Shown here: positions 49,722 to 59,379 of the stretch, piece after piece
Layout: every line of letters begins with the position of its first letter
Numbering within the stretch: position 1 is the stretch's first letter
NCBI GenBank assembly: GCA_032000125.1
Contig: DAMALH010000010.1
Location: forward strand, 1-64,000
Reading direction: 5' to 3'
Origin: Dryocola sp032000125
GTDB lineage: Bacteria > Pseudomonadota > Gammaproteobacteria > Enterobacterales > Enterobacteriaceae
Length of the DNA: 64,000 nt
Notes under the pieces: model-generated
Seen by the model: only the letters and a program-made list of their open reading frames with translations
Databases searched by the model: none
What the model was told of the DNA's origin: nothing
Program-made: the position numbers and the translations under genes

Positions 49722-50843
49722 ATGACTAAAGTAGCTCTCATCACGGGTGTAACCGGACAAGACGGCTCCTATCTGGCAGAACTGCTGCTGGAAAAAGGTT
49801 ACGAAGTACACGGCATTAAGCGTCGCGCTTCTTCTTTTAATACCGAACGCGTTGACCACATTTATCAGGACCCGCATGCCAGCAATCCTAAATTCCATCT
49901 GCACTACGGCGATCTGACGGACAGCTCCAACCTGACCCGTATTCTTTCCGAAGTGCAGCCGGACGAAGTGTACAACCTGGGCGCGATGAGCCACGTTGCG
50001 GTTTCTTTCGAATCCCCTGAATACACCGCTGATGTAGATGCTATGGGTACGCTGCGCCTGCTGGAAGCCATTCGCTTCCTGGGCCTTGAGAAGAAAACCC
50101 GCTTCTATCAGGCTTCCACTTCCGAGCTCTACGGCCTGGTGCAGGAGATCCCACAGAAAGAGACCACGCCTTTCTATCCTCGCTCCCCTTATGCCGTCGC
50201 CAAACTGTACGCCTACTGGATCACCGTAAACTACCGTGAATCCTATGGCATGTACGCCTGTAACGGCATTTTGTTCAACCACGAATCCCCGCGCCGCGGC
50301 GAAACCTTCGTTACCCGTAAAATCACCCGTGCGATTGCCAACATCGCCCAGGGCCTGGAGAAGTGCCTGTATCTCGGCAACATGGACTCCCTGCGCGACT
50401 GGGGCCATGCCAAAGACTACGTGAAAATGCAGTGGATGATGCTGCAGCAGGAAACGCCTGACGATTTCGTTATCGCAACCGGCGTGCAGTATTCCGTGCG
50501 TCAGTTCGTGGAAATGGCCGCGGCTCAGCTAGGCATCAAGCTGCGCTTTGAAGGCACCGGCGTTGACGAAAAAGGCATTGTGGTTTCCGTAACCGGTCAC
50601 GATGCGCCGGGCGTGAAGCCGGGCGATGTGATTGTTTCCGTTGACCCGCGTTACTTCCGTCCTGCGGAAGTGGAAACCCTGCTGGGCGACCCAACCAAAG
50701 CGCACGAAAAACTGGGCTGGAAACCAGAAATCACGCTGCAGGAAATGGTCGGCGAGATGGTTGCTAAAGACCTGGAAGCGGCGAAGAAACACTCCCTGCT
50801 TAAGTCACACGGTTACGAGGTCGCCATCGCGCTGGAGTCCTGA
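49722..50843 (+). CDS. gmd: GDP-mannose 4,6-dehydratase Gmd
   Basis: Converts GDP-mannose to GDP-4-keto-6-deoxymannose, the first step to GDP-L-fucose. It has 373 residues. The NADP-binding GVTGQDGSYLAELLLEKGYE is at the N-terminus, STSELYG near residue 131 carries a catalytic Thr/Ser, and the Tyr/Lys pair lies in YPRSPYAVAKLYAYW near residue 155. It is two bases from fcl. Confidence 0.97.
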   Translation: MTKVALITGVTGQDGSYLAELLLEKGYEVHGIKRRASSFNTERVDHIYQDPHASNPKFHLHYGDLTDSSNLTRILSEVQPDEVYNLGAMSHVAVSFESPEYTADVDAMGTLRLLEAIRFLGLEKKTRFYQASTSELYGLVQEIPQKETTPFYPRSPYAVAKLYAYWITVNYRESYGMYACNGILFNHESPRRGETFVTRKITRAIANIAQGLEKCLYLGNMDSLRDWGHAKDYVKMQWMMLQQETPDDFVIATGVQYSVRQFVEMAAAQLGIKLRFEGTGVDEKGIVVSVTGHDAPGVKPGDVIVSVDPRYFRPAEVETLLGDPTKAHEKLGWKPEITLQEMVGEMVAKDLEAAKKHSLLKSHGYEVAIALES

Positions 50844-50845
50844 GC

Positions 50846-51811
50846 ATGAATAAAAAACGTATCTTTGTTGCCGGCCACCGCGGGATGGTCGGTTCGGCCA
50901 TCGTCCGCCAGCTTGAGCAACGTGATGACGTCGAACTCGTGCTGCGCGGTCGTGATGAGCTAAATCTGCTGGATGCTGCTGCGGTTAGCGCCTTCTTTGC
51001 CGGGGCGCGTATCGACCAGGTTTACCTGGCCGCCGCAAAAGTGGGGGGTATTGTGGCGAACAATACCTACCCGGCGGACTTCATCTACGAGAACATGATG
51101 ATTGAGAGCAACATCATTCACGCCGCGCATACGCACAACGTGAACAAGCTGCTGTTCCTCGGCTCATCCTGTATTTACCCGAAAATGGCCAGCCAGCCGA
51201 TTGCGGAAAGCGAGCTGTTGCAGGGCACGCTTGAAGCCACCAACGAGCCGTATGCGATTGCCAAAATCGCCGGGATCAAACTGTGCGAGTCCTACAACCG
51301 CCAGTTTGGTCGCGACTATCGCTCGGTGATGCCGACCAATCTGTACGGGCCGAACGACAACTTCCATCCGAGCAACTCTCACGTCATTCCGGCTCTGCTG
51401 CGTCGCTTCCATGAAGCAACCGAGCAGAACGCGCCGGACGTGGTGGTGTGGGGCAGCGGCACGCCGATGCGCGAGTTCCTGCACGTGGATGACATGGCGG
51501 CAGCCAGCATTCACGTTATGGAACTGGACCGGGAAGTGTGGGCTGAAAACACCGAGCCGATGCTTTCGCACATCAACGTCGGCACCGGCGTGGACTGCAC
51601 CATCCGCGAGCTGGCGCAGACCATCGCGAAGGTGACGGGCTATCGTGGTCGCGTGGTGTTCGATGCCACCAAACCGGACGGTACTCCGCGTAAGCTGCTG
51701 GATGTTACCCGTCTGCGCCGCCTTGGCTGGTATCACGAGATTGCCCTGGAGCCTGGCCTTGCCAGCACCTACCAGTGGTTCCTCGAAAATCAGTCCCGGT
51801 TCCGGGGGTAA
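50846..51811 (+). CDS. fcl: GDP-L-fucose synthase Fcl (WcaG)
   Basis: NADPH-dependent 3,5-epimerase/4-reductase that completes GDP-L-fucose. It has 321 residues, as in E. coli. It shows GHRGMVGSAIVRQLEQRDD at the N-terminus, GSSCIYPKMASQPIAES with the catalytic Ser, and PYAIAKIAGIKLCESYN with the Tyr/Lys pair. It lies between gmd and gmm with two-base gaps. Confidence 0.97.
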   Translation: MNKKRIFVAGHRGMVGSAIVRQLEQRDDVELVLRGRDELNLLDAAAVSAFFAGARIDQVYLAAAKVGGIVANNTYPADFIYENMMIESNIIHAAHTHNVNKLLFLGSSCIYPKMASQPIAESELLQGTLEATNEPYAIAKIAGIKLCESYNRQFGRDYRSVMPTNLYGPNDNFHPSNSHVIPALLRRFHEATEQNAPDVVVWGSGTPMREFLHVDDMAAASIHVMELDREVWAENTEPMLSHINVGTGVDCTIRELAQTIAKVTGYRGRVVFDATKPDGTPRKLLDVTRLRRLGWYHEIALEPGLASTYQWFLENQSRFRG

Positions 51812-51813
51812 GC

Positions 51814-52293
51814 ATGTTTCTGAGTCAGGAAGATTTCGCAACCGTAGTCCGTGCTACGCCGCTAATCTCCATCGATCTCATCGTTGAAAACCTGGCAGGT
51901 GAATACCTGCTGGGCCTGCGGACCAATCGCCCGGCCCAGGGCTACTGGTTCGTGCCGGGCGGACGCGTGCAGAAAGATGAAACCCTGGCCGACGCTTTTG
52001 TCCGTTTAACCGGGGCAGAGCTGGGCCTGAGCTTTACGCTTGAAGAGGGTGAGTTTTATGGCGTATGGCAGCACTTCTATGACGACAATTTCTCCGGGCA
52101 GGATTTCTCCACCCACTACATTGTGCTCGGCTTCCGTCTGCGGGTGGACGACAGGCAGCTCAGGCTGCCGACCGAACAGCACAACGACTACTGCTGGCTG
52201 ACGCCGGAAGCGTTACTGCGTCGCGATGATGTGCACGACAACAGCCGTGCCTACTTCATCAGCCAGGGCAAAGGAAAGGTACCTGGTTTATGA
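51814..52293 (+). CDS. gmm: GDP-mannose mannosyl hydrolase Gmm (WcaH, NudD)
   Basis: Nudix-fold enzyme that hydrolyses GDP-mannose or GDP-glucose and may tune the GDP-sugar pool. It has 159 residues from the ATG at 51814 (MFLSQEDFATVVRATPLISI). The Nudix box is the altered form of this family (GGRVQKDETLADAFVRLTG), lacking the usual last Glu pair. A longer frame from 51775 overlaps fcl and is not used. It overlaps wcaI by four bases. Confidence 0.95.
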   Translation: MFLSQEDFATVVRATPLISIDLIVENLAGEYLLGLRTNRPAQGYWFVPGGRVQKDETLADAFVRLTGAELGLSFTLEEGEFYGVWQHFYDDNFSGQDFSTHYIVLGFRLRVDDRQLRLPTEQHNDYCWLTPEALLRRDDVHDNSRAYFISQGKGKVPGL

Positions 52294-53510
52294 AAATTCT
52301 GGTCTACGGCATTAACTACTCACCGGAGTTGACCGGTATCGGTAAATACACCGGGGAAATGGTGGAGTGGATGACCAGCCAGGGCCACGAGGTGCGCGTT
52401 ATCACCGCACCTCCTTACTATCCGGACTGGGAAGTACGCCCGGATTATTCGGCATGGGCTTATAAAAAAGAACAGGGTGCGGCGACCGTCTGGCGCTGCC
52501 CGTTATACGTGCCGAAACAGCCTTCCACCTTAAAGCGCCTGATTCATCTTGGCAGCTTTGCGGTGAGCTCATTCTTTCCGCTGCTCGCGCAGCGCCGCTG
52601 GAAGCCGGACCGCATTATCGGCGTTGTGCCAACCCTGTTTTGCGTACCGGGCATGCGGCTGCTTGCAAAACTGAGCGGGGCGCGCACGCTGCTGCATATT
52701 CAGGATTACGAAGTGGATGCGATGCTCGGTCTGGGCATGGCGGGTAAAGAAAAGGGCAAGGTTGCCCGCCTGGCAAGCCGCTTTGAGCGAAGCTGCCTGC
52801 ATAACGTCGACAACGTTTCGACCATTTCTCGCTCCATGATGAACAAAGCAATCGAGAAGGGCGTTGACCCGAAGCGCGTGATCTTCTTCCCCAACTGGTC
52901 GGAAGTGGAGCGTTTCCGCGACGTCACCGAACAGGACGCGCAGGCATTACGTGAAAACCTGCAGCTGCCTGCGGATAAAAAAATCATTCTCTATTCCGGC
53001 AACATCGGGGAAAAACAGGGGCTGGAGACGGTCATTGACGTCGCCGCGCGTTTTGCCGGGCAGCCATACCTGTTCGTGATTGTCGGCCAGGGCGGCGGGA
53101 AAGCGCGCCTGGAAAAACTGGCGGCGGAGAAGGGCCTGCACAACGTGGCGTTTTATCCGTTACAGCCTTACGACGCGCTGCCCGCGCTGTTGCGTCTTGC
53201 TGATTGCCATTTGGTTATCCAGCGTCGCGGCGCCGCGGACGCCGTATTGCCGTCCAAACTGACCAACATTCTTGCCGTTGGCGGCAACGCGGTAATCACC
53301 GCCGAGCCGGAAACCGAGCTCGGCCAGCTTTGCGAGCAATATTCCGGCATCGCCGTGTGCGTGGAACCAGAATCTGCCGACGCGCTGGCCGCCGGGATTG
53401 AACGCTGCCTGCAGTTGCCTGTGCACAACACGGTGGCACGTGAATATGCCGAACGCACGCTCGAAAAAGAGAACGTGCTGGGTCAATTTATTGCTGATAT
53501 TCGGGGTTAA
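52290..53510 (+). CDS. wcaI: colanic acid glycosyltransferase WcaI (GT4)
   Basis: GT-B glycosyltransferase thought to add an early sugar, probably fucose, to the WcaJ product. It has 406 residues. Features are YGINYSPELTGIGKYTGEMV at the N-terminus, the APPYYPDWEV segment, and a donor domain with ILYSGNIGEKQGLETVIDVA and LVIQRRGAADAVLPSKLTNI. Start overlaps gmm; cpsB follows after three bases. Confidence 0.94.
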   Translation: MKILVYGINYSPELTGIGKYTGEMVEWMTSQGHEVRVITAPPYYPDWEVRPDYSAWAYKKEQGAATVWRCPLYVPKQPSTLKRLIHLGSFAVSSFFPLLAQRRWKPDRIIGVVPTLFCVPGMRLLAKLSGARTLLHIQDYEVDAMLGLGMAGKEKGKVARLASRFERSCLHNVDNVSTISRSMMNKAIEKGVDPKRVIFFPNWSEVERFRDVTEQDAQALRENLQLPADKKIILYSGNIGEKQGLETVIDVAARFAGQPYLFVIVGQGGGKARLEKLAAEKGLHNVAFYPLQPYDALPALLRLADCHLVIQRRGAADAVLPSKLTNILAVGGNAVITAEPETELGQLCEQYSGIAVCVEPESADALAAGIERCLQLPVHNTVAREYAERTLEKENVLGQFIADIRG

Positions 53511-53513
53511 ATC

Positions 53514-54950
53514 ATGAGTCATTCGCAGCTTTATCCGGTCATTATGGCTGGGGGAAACGGCAGCCGTTTATGGCCGCTCTCCCGCGTGCTTTACCCGAAA
53601 CAGTTCCTCTGCCTGAAAGGGGATCTGACGATGTTACAAACTACCATCTGCCGCTTAAACGGCGTGCAGTGTGAAAGCCCGGTGGTAATTTGTAATGAAG
53701 AACACCGTTTTATCGTGGCAGAACAGCTTCGCCAGCTTAACAAGCTGACGGAAAATATCGTGCTGGAGCCTGCCGGACGCAACACCGCACCGGCCATCGC
53801 GCTGGCGGCCCTGGCGGCCATTCGCCATCAGCCGGATAGCGATCCGCTGATGCTGATCCTCGCCGCCGACCACGTGATTCAAAATGAAGAAGCTTTCCGC
53901 GACGCGGTGCGTAACGCGCTGCCGTATGCCGAAGCGGGCAAGCTGGTGACCTTTGGCATCGTGCCGGATCTGCCGGAAACGGGTTACGGCTATATTCGCC
54001 GTGGGCAGCCAGAAACCGCTGGCGTGGACGCCCTGGCATTCAGCGTAGCGCAGTTTGTCGAGAAGCCAGATCTGGAAACCGCTCAGGCCTATGTGTCCTG
54101 CGGAGAATACTACTGGAACAGCGGCATGTTCCTGTTCCGGGCCGGACGCTACCTCGAAGAGCTGAAAAAATTCCGTCCGGATATTCTCGAGGCCTGCGAA
54201 AAAGCGATGGCCAACGTCGATCCGGATCTGGATTTTGTGCGCGTGGACGAGGCGGCATTCCTGGCCTGCCCGGACGAATCAATCGACTACGCGGTGATGG
54301 AAAAAACCGCCGACGCGGTGGTCGTGCCGATGGACGCGGGCTGGAGCGACGTGGGCTCCTGGTCTTCCCTGTGGGAAATCAGCGCCAAGAGCCCGGAAGG
54401 GAACGTGCATCACGGCGATGTCATCAGCCATGAAACCGAAAACAGCTATATCTATGCGGAATCCGGCCTGGTGACCACGGTTGGCGTAAAAGATTTAGTT
54501 GTGGTGCAAACCAAAGACGCCGTGCTGATTGCCGATCGCGACCACGTGCAGAGCGTGAAAAAGGTGGTTGAGCAGATTAAGCACGACGGCCGTCACGAGC
54601 ACCACAATCACCGGGAAGTTTATCGCCCGTGGGGCAAATACGACTCCATTGATTCCGGCGAGCGTTACCAGGTGAAACGCATTACCGTCAAGCCGGGCGA
54701 AGGCCTCTCTCTACAGATGCACCACCATCGTGCCGAGCACTGGATTGTGGTGGCGGGCACCGCAAAAGTAACGCTTGGCGATGAGATAAAGCTGCTGGGC
54801 GAAAACGAGTCTATCTACATTCCGCTGGGCGTGACGCACTGTCTGGAAAACCCCGGCAAAATCCCGCTCGACCTGATTGAAGTGCGGTCCGGCACTTATC
54901 TCGAAGAAGACGACATCGTTCGTTTTCAGGACCGTTACGGGCGCATTTAA
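53514..54950 (+). CDS. cpsB: mannose-1-phosphate guanylyltransferase CpsB (ManC)
   Basis: Makes GDP-mannose from mannose-1-phosphate and GTP. It has 478 residues with the two-domain type II layout. The nucleotidyltransferase signature is VIMAGGNGSRLWPLSRVLYP with Lys in PKQFL, VEKPDLETAQAYV lies near residue 185, and the C-terminal cupin domain has LQMHHHRAEHWIVVAGTAKV. Domain two resembles type II phosphomannose isomerases, but isomerase activity is not assumed. Confidence 0.97.
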   Translation: MSHSQLYPVIMAGGNGSRLWPLSRVLYPKQFLCLKGDLTMLQTTICRLNGVQCESPVVICNEEHRFIVAEQLRQLNKLTENIVLEPAGRNTAPAIALAALAAIRHQPDSDPLMLILAADHVIQNEEAFRDAVRNALPYAEAGKLVTFGIVPDLPETGYGYIRRGQPETAGVDALAFSVAQFVEKPDLETAQAYVSCGEYYWNSGMFLFRAGRYLEELKKFRPDILEACEKAMANVDPDLDFVRVDEAAFLACPDESIDYAVMEKTADAVVVPMDAGWSDVGSWSSLWEISAKSPEGNVHHGDVISHETENSYIYAESGLVTTVGVKDLVVVQTKDAVLIADRDHVQSVKKVVEQIKHDGRHEHHNHREVYRPWGKYDSIDSGERYQVKRITVKPGEGLSLQMHHHRAEHWIVVAGTAKVTLGDEIKLLGENESIYIPLGVTHCLENPGKIPLDLIEVRSGTYLEEDDIVRFQDRYGRI

Positions 54951-54970
54951 CGCGTAAATATTCATTGTTC

Positions 54971-54991
54971 CCCGCAGCCTGGCCCTGCGGG
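54971..54991 (+). repeat. hairpin between cpsB and cpsG
   Basis: CCCGCAG-cctggcc-CTGCGGG, a perfect 7-bp GC-rich stem, in the 73-base gap. No U-tract follows, so it is more likely an mRNA stability or processing element than a terminator. Confidence 0.45.
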
Positions 54992-55023
54992 TTGGGTAAC
55001 TGTTGCCCGAAGGAGCGAAAACG

Positions 55024-56394
55024 ATGCAAAAATTAACCTGTTTTAAAGCCTACGACATTCGCGGCAGGCTGGGTGAAGAACTAAATGAAGACATCGCCTG
55101 GCGTATTGGCCGCGCCTATGGCGAATACCTGAAGCCGAAAACTATCGTGCTGGGCGGCGACGTGCGCCTGACAAGCGAAGCCCTGAAGCTTGCGCTGGCG
55201 CGTGGCCTGCAGGATGCGGGCGTGGACGTGCTGGATATCGGCCTCTCCGGCACCGAAGAGATCTACTTCGCCACCTTCCACCTCGGCGTGGACGGCGGCA
55301 TTGAAGTGACCGCAAGCCACAACCCGATGGACTACAACGGCATGAAGCTGGTGCGCCAGGGGGCTCGTCCTATCAGCGGCGATACCGGCCTGCGCGACGT
55401 GCAGCGTCTGGCGGAAGCGAACGACTTCCCGCCGGTAGACGAAGCAAAACGCGGCAGCTATAAGCAGATTTCCGTGGTTGAGGCCTATATCGACCACCTG
55501 TTCTCCTACATCAACGTGAAGAACATTAAGCCGCTGAAGCTTGTGATTAACTCCGGTAACGGCGCGGCGGGTCCGATTGTCGACGCCATCGAAGCGCGCT
55601 TTAAGTCCCTGAACGTGCCGCTGACCTTTATCAAGGTGCATAACACCCCGGACGGCAACTTCCCGAACGGTATTCCTAACCCGCTGCTGCCGGAATGCCG
55701 TGACGACACCCGCAACGCGGTGATTGAGCACGGCGCGGACATGGGCATCGCGTTTGACGGCGATTTTGACCGCTGCTTCCTGTTCGATGAGAAAGGGCAG
55801 TTTATTGAGGGCTACTACATCGTCGGCCTGCTGGCGGCGGCGTTCCTTGAAAAACAGCCCGGCGCGAAAATTATTCATGACCCGCGCCTTTCCTGGAACA
55901 CGGTGGACATCGTTGAGCGCGCGGGCGGTAAGCCGGTGATGTCGAAAACCGGTCACGCGTTTATTAAAGAGCGGATGCGCGAAGAAGACGCCATCTACGG
56001 CGGTGAAATGAGCGCCCACCACTATTTCCGTGATTTTGCCTACTGCGACAGCGGGATGATCCCGTGGCTGCTGGTAACCGAACTGCTGTGCCTGAAAGAC
56101 AAACGGCTTGGCGAACTGGTGTGCGACCGCATGGCGGCATGGCCGGCAAGCGGCGAAATCAACAGCAAACTTGCCGATCCTAAGGTCGCGATTGAACGCG
56201 TGCACCAGCACTTTGCGCCACACGCAGAGGAAATCGACAACACCGACGGCGTGAGCATGGCGTTCGGCGACTGGCGTTTCAACCTGCGCAGCTCTAACAC
56301 CGAGCCGGTAGTACGTCTGAACGTGGAATCGCGCAGTAACGAACAGCTCATGCAGGCGCGAACGAAGGAAATTATGGCGCTGCTGAATCAGTAA
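55024..56394 (+). CDS. cpsG: phosphomannomutase CpsG (ManB)
   Basis: Interconverts mannose-6-phosphate and mannose-1-phosphate for GDP-mannose synthesis. It has 456 residues from ATG 55024 (MQKLTCFKAYDIRGRLGEEL), with AAGGAG eight bases upstream; seven more codons upstream are not family-like. The active phosphoserine is in VTASHNPMDYNGMK near residue 98, the metal loop is AFDGDFDRC near 245, the sugar loop is GGEMSAHHYF near 325, and the phosphate loop is RSSNTEPVVRLNVES. Confidence 0.97.
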   Translation: MQKLTCFKAYDIRGRLGEELNEDIAWRIGRAYGEYLKPKTIVLGGDVRLTSEALKLALARGLQDAGVDVLDIGLSGTEEIYFATFHLGVDGGIEVTASHNPMDYNGMKLVRQGARPISGDTGLRDVQRLAEANDFPPVDEAKRGSYKQISVVEAYIDHLFSYINVKNIKPLKLVINSGNGAAGPIVDAIEARFKSLNVPLTFIKVHNTPDGNFPNGIPNPLLPECRDDTRNAVIEHGADMGIAFDGDFDRCFLFDEKGQFIEGYYIVGLLAAAFLEKQPGAKIIHDPRLSWNTVDIVERAGGKPVMSKTGHAFIKERMREEDAIYGGEMSAHHYFRDFAYCDSGMIPWLLVTELLCLKDKRLGELVCDRMAAWPASGEINSKLADPKVAIERVHQHFAPHAEEIDNTDGVSMAFGDWRFNLRSSNTEPVVRLNVESRSNEQLMQARTKEIMALLNQ

Positions 56395-56401
56395 TCTGGT
56401 T

Positions 56402-56445
56402 CCCCCTCGCTCCGTGCTCTTCATCAGAAGAGGCGGGGGGAGGGT
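56402..56445. repeat. palindromic intergenic repeat between cpsG and wcaJ
   Basis: CCCCCTCGC at the left and GGCGGGGGGAGGG at the right flank an inner perfect hairpin CTCTTC-atca-GAAGAG (56417-56432). The right end AGAGGCGGGGGGAGGGT is nearly the same as that of the wzc-wcaA element (44528-44544), which suggests a common repeat family. Confidence 0.5.
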
Positions 56446-56470
56446 GTGAAGATCTAATAAAGGTAAAACG

Positions 56471-57865
56471 ATGACAAATCTAAAAAAGCGCGAACTGCCA
56501 AAAACGAACGCATCGTTAATCTCCATGGTGCAACGTTTCTCAGACATAACCATTATGTTTATCGGGTTATGGGTGGTTTGTAAGGTCAACGCGTTGCCGT
56601 TTTTGTATATGCATCTGCTGATGGCCCTGCTTACCCTCGTTGTATTCCAGATGATTGGCGGCATTACCGATTTTTACCGCTCCTGGCGCGGCGTGAAAAT
56701 TTCCAGCGAGCTTACTTTACTGTTGCAAAACTGGAGCCTGAGCTTAATTTTCAGCGCCGGTTTGCTGGCGTTTAACCCGGATTTTGACGGTTCCTTCTGG
56801 GTTTATCTTGCCTGGTATGTATTAACCGGTTTTGGCATGGTCGTCTGCCGGTCGTTTATACGTTTTGGCGCAGGCTGGCTGCGCAATATGGGCTATAACA
56901 CCCGCCGTATTGCTATCGCAGGCTCTTTGCCCGTTGGCCGTACGCTTGCCAGCAGTTTCCGCAACGAGCCGTGGTTAGGTTTTGAAGTGACAGGTGTGTA
57001 CGACGATGTTCAGCCTGCCACCGATCTCGGTGACTACGCCGGTAGCTTCGCGGACCTGGTTGAAGAGGCGCGTTCGGGCCGTATTGATAACGTCTATATC
57101 GCGATGGCGATGAGCGAAGAGGCGCGCATTAAGGATCTGGTGCGTGAACTGACGGATACCACCTGTTCGGTGCTGCTTATTCCCGACGTTTTCACGTTCA
57201 ATATCCTTAACGCACGCACCGAAGAGGTGAACGGCGTGCCGGTGGTGCCGCTGTTTGATACCCCGCTTAACGGCATTAATCGGGTGCTGAAACGCCTGGA
57301 AGATATCGTCCTCGCATCAATGATTCTGCTGCTGATTTCCCCGGTGCTGCTGTGCATCAGCATCGCGGTTAAGGCTACGTCCCCCGGCCCGGTCATCTTC
57401 CGCCAGACCCGTTACGGCATGGACGGCAAGCCGATTAAGGTGTGGAAGTTCCGCTCTATGAAGGTGATGGAGAACGACGCGGTGGTAGTGCAGGCCACAA
57501 AAGGCGACAAGCGTATTACCCCGGTTGGCAACTTCCTGCGCCGCACGTCGCTTGACGAACTGCCGCAGTTCATCAACGTGCTGCTGGGCGGCATGTCGAT
57601 CGTCGGCCCGCGTCCTCATGCCGTAGCGCATAACGAGCAGTATCGCTCGCTGATTGAAGGCTACATGCTGCGCCATAAGGTGAAGCCGGGCATTACGGGC
57701 TGGGCGCAGATTAACGGCTGGCGCGGCGAAACGGATACGCTTGAGAAAATGGAAAAACGCGTTGAGTTTGACCTGGAATATATCCGCGAGTGGAGCCTGT
57801 GGTTTGACATCAAAATCGTCTTCCTGACCATTTTCAAAGGCTTTGTTAACAAAGCCGCGTACTGA
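56471..57865 (+). CDS. wcaJ: undecaprenyl-phosphate glucose phosphotransferase WcaJ
   Basis: Starts the colanic acid repeat unit by moving glucose-1-phosphate to undecaprenyl phosphate. It belongs to the polyprenol-phosphate hexose-1-phosphate transferase family. It has 464 residues. Four N-terminal helices and a Rossmann-like region precede the membrane-re-entrant helix near residue 280. The C-terminal catalytic domain has VWKFRSMKV, FLRRTSLDELPQFINVLLG and MSIVGPRPHAVAHNEQY. Confidence 0.96.
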   Translation: MTNLKKRELPKTNASLISMVQRFSDITIMFIGLWVVCKVNALPFLYMHLLMALLTLVVFQMIGGITDFYRSWRGVKISSELTLLLQNWSLSLIFSAGLLAFNPDFDGSFWVYLAWYVLTGFGMVVCRSFIRFGAGWLRNMGYNTRRIAIAGSLPVGRTLASSFRNEPWLGFEVTGVYDDVQPATDLGDYAGSFADLVEEARSGRIDNVYIAMAMSEEARIKDLVRELTDTTCSVLLIPDVFTFNILNARTEEVNGVPVVPLFDTPLNGINRVLKRLEDIVLASMILLLISPVLLCISIAVKATSPGPVIFRQTRYGMDGKPIKVWKFRSMKVMENDAVVVQATKGDKRITPVGNFLRRTSLDELPQFINVLLGGMSIVGPRPHAVAHNEQYRSLIEGYMLRHKVKPGITGWAQINGWRGETDTLEKMEKRVEFDLEYIREWSLWFDIKIVFLTIFKGFVNKAAY

Positions 57866-57876
57866 GTGAGACACTC

Positions 57877-59355
57877 ATGAGTCTGAGAGAAAAAACCATC
57901 AGCGGCGCCAAATGGTCAGCCTTTGCCACCATCGTTATTATCGGCCTGGGGCTGGTGCAGATGACCGTGCTGGCGCGCATTGTCGACAACAGCGAGTTTG
58001 GTCTGTTAACCGTTTCGCTGGTGATCATCGCGCTGGCGGACACGCTGTCTGATTTTGGCATCGCCAATTCTATTATTCAGCGTAAAGAAATAAGCCACCT
58101 TGAGCTGACCACGCTCTACTGGCTGAACGTGGGGCTGGGTCTTGTGGTGTTTGCGGTGGTGTTTTTACTGAGCGGTTTTATCGCCGGCGTGCTGCATACC
58201 CCCGCGCTGTCGCCGCTGATTAAAACGCTGTCCTTCGCTTTTATCATCATCCCGCACGGCCAGCAGTTCCGCGCGTTAATGCAAAAGGAGCTTGAGTTCT
58301 CAAAGATAGGCTCCATTGAGACGATTTCCGTATTGGTAGGCTTTACGGTGACGGTTAGTACCGCGATGTACTACCCGTTCGCCATGACCGCCATCCTGGG
58401 TTATCTGGTAAATACCCTGGTGCGGACCTCTTTGTTTAGCTTCTTTGGCCGCAAGATTTACCGCCCAGGCTTCCATTTTTCGCTCAAATCCGTGGGCTCG
58501 AACCTTAAGTTCGGCGCCTGGCTGACGGCGGACAGCATTATCAATTACGTGAATACCAACCTGTCGACGCTGGTGCTGGCGCGTATCCTTGGGGCCAGCG
58601 TTGCCGGGGGATATAACCTTGCTTACAACGTGGCGGTGGTGCCGCCGATGAAGCTGAACCCGATCATTACCCGCGTGCTGTTCCCGGCATTTGCCAAAAT
58701 TCAGGATGATACCGACAAGCTGCGCGTGAACTTTTATAAGCTGCTGTCGGTTGTCGGCATTATTAACTTCCCGGCGCTGCTCGGCCTGCTGGTGGTGTCG
58801 AATAACTTCGTGCCGCTGGTGTTTGGCGAGAAGTGGGCTTTTATTACTCCGATTCTGCAACTGCTTTGCGTGGTTGGCCTGCTGCGTTCCATCGGTAATC
58901 CGATTGGCTCGCTGCTGATGGCGAAGGCGCGCGTGGACATCAGCTTTAAATTCAACGTCTTTAAAACCTGCCTGTTTATCCCGGCGATTATCGTTGGCGG
59001 GCATCTGGGCGGCGCGCTCGGCGTGACGCTTGGCTTCCTGCTCGTGCAGGTGGTGAACACCGTGCTGAGCTATTTCATCATGATTAAACCGGTGCTGGGG
59101 TCGAGCTACCGGGAGTACATCTTAAGTCTCTGGCTGCCGTTCTATCTTTCCATTCCGACGCTTGTGGTGAGCTACGCGCTGGGCGTGCTGCTTGCAGGGC
59201 ACCTGTCTCTTGCGCTGCTGCTCGGCGTGCAGATTGCTGCGGGCGTGCTCACTTTTGTCGTTACGCTGGCGGCTTCCCGCAATGCCCTGGTGGTGGAAAT
59301 GAAACGCCAGTTTTGTCGCAACGATCGTTTAAAAGCGCTGCTTCGCGCAAGCTAA
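57877..59355 (+). CDS. wzxC: colanic acid flippase WzxC
   Basis: Polysaccharide transporter of the MOP superfamily that flips the lipid-linked repeat unit across the inner membrane. It has 492 residues, as in E. coli, with 12-14 predicted helices. Family-typical segments are SLREKTISGAKWSAFATIV, DNSEFGLLTVSLVIIALADT and LGASVAGGYNLAYNVAVVP. It starts 11 bases after wcaJ. Confidence 0.96.
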   Translation: MSLREKTISGAKWSAFATIVIIGLGLVQMTVLARIVDNSEFGLLTVSLVIIALADTLSDFGIANSIIQRKEISHLELTTLYWLNVGLGLVVFAVVFLLSGFIAGVLHTPALSPLIKTLSFAFIIIPHGQQFRALMQKELEFSKIGSIETISVLVGFTVTVSTAMYYPFAMTAILGYLVNTLVRTSLFSFFGRKIYRPGFHFSLKSVGSNLKFGAWLTADSIINYVNTNLSTLVLARILGASVAGGYNLAYNVAVVPPMKLNPIITRVLFPAFAKIQDDTDKLRVNFYKLLSVVGIINFPALLGLLVVSNNFVPLVFGEKWAFITPILQLLCVVGLLRSIGNPIGSLLMAKARVDISFKFNVFKTCLFIPAIIVGGHLGGALGVTLGFLLVQVVNTVLSYFIMIKPVLGSSYREYILSLWLPFYLSIPTLVVSYALGVLLAGHLSLALLLGVQIAAGVLTFVVTLAASRNALVVEMKRQFCRNDRLKALLRAS

Positions 59356-59379
59356 GAACCCCAAAGAGGTCCTGATATT

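Noticed and set aside
49704..50408. 234-codon open frame antisense to gmd
   Set aside because: Mirror of a highly conserved dehydratase gene; no domain or ribosome site recognised.
55081..56664. 527-codon open frame antisense to cpsG
   Set aside because: The plus strand encodes a full-length phosphomannomutase with all motifs; the antisense product has the His/Arg/Val-rich bias of a shadow frame.
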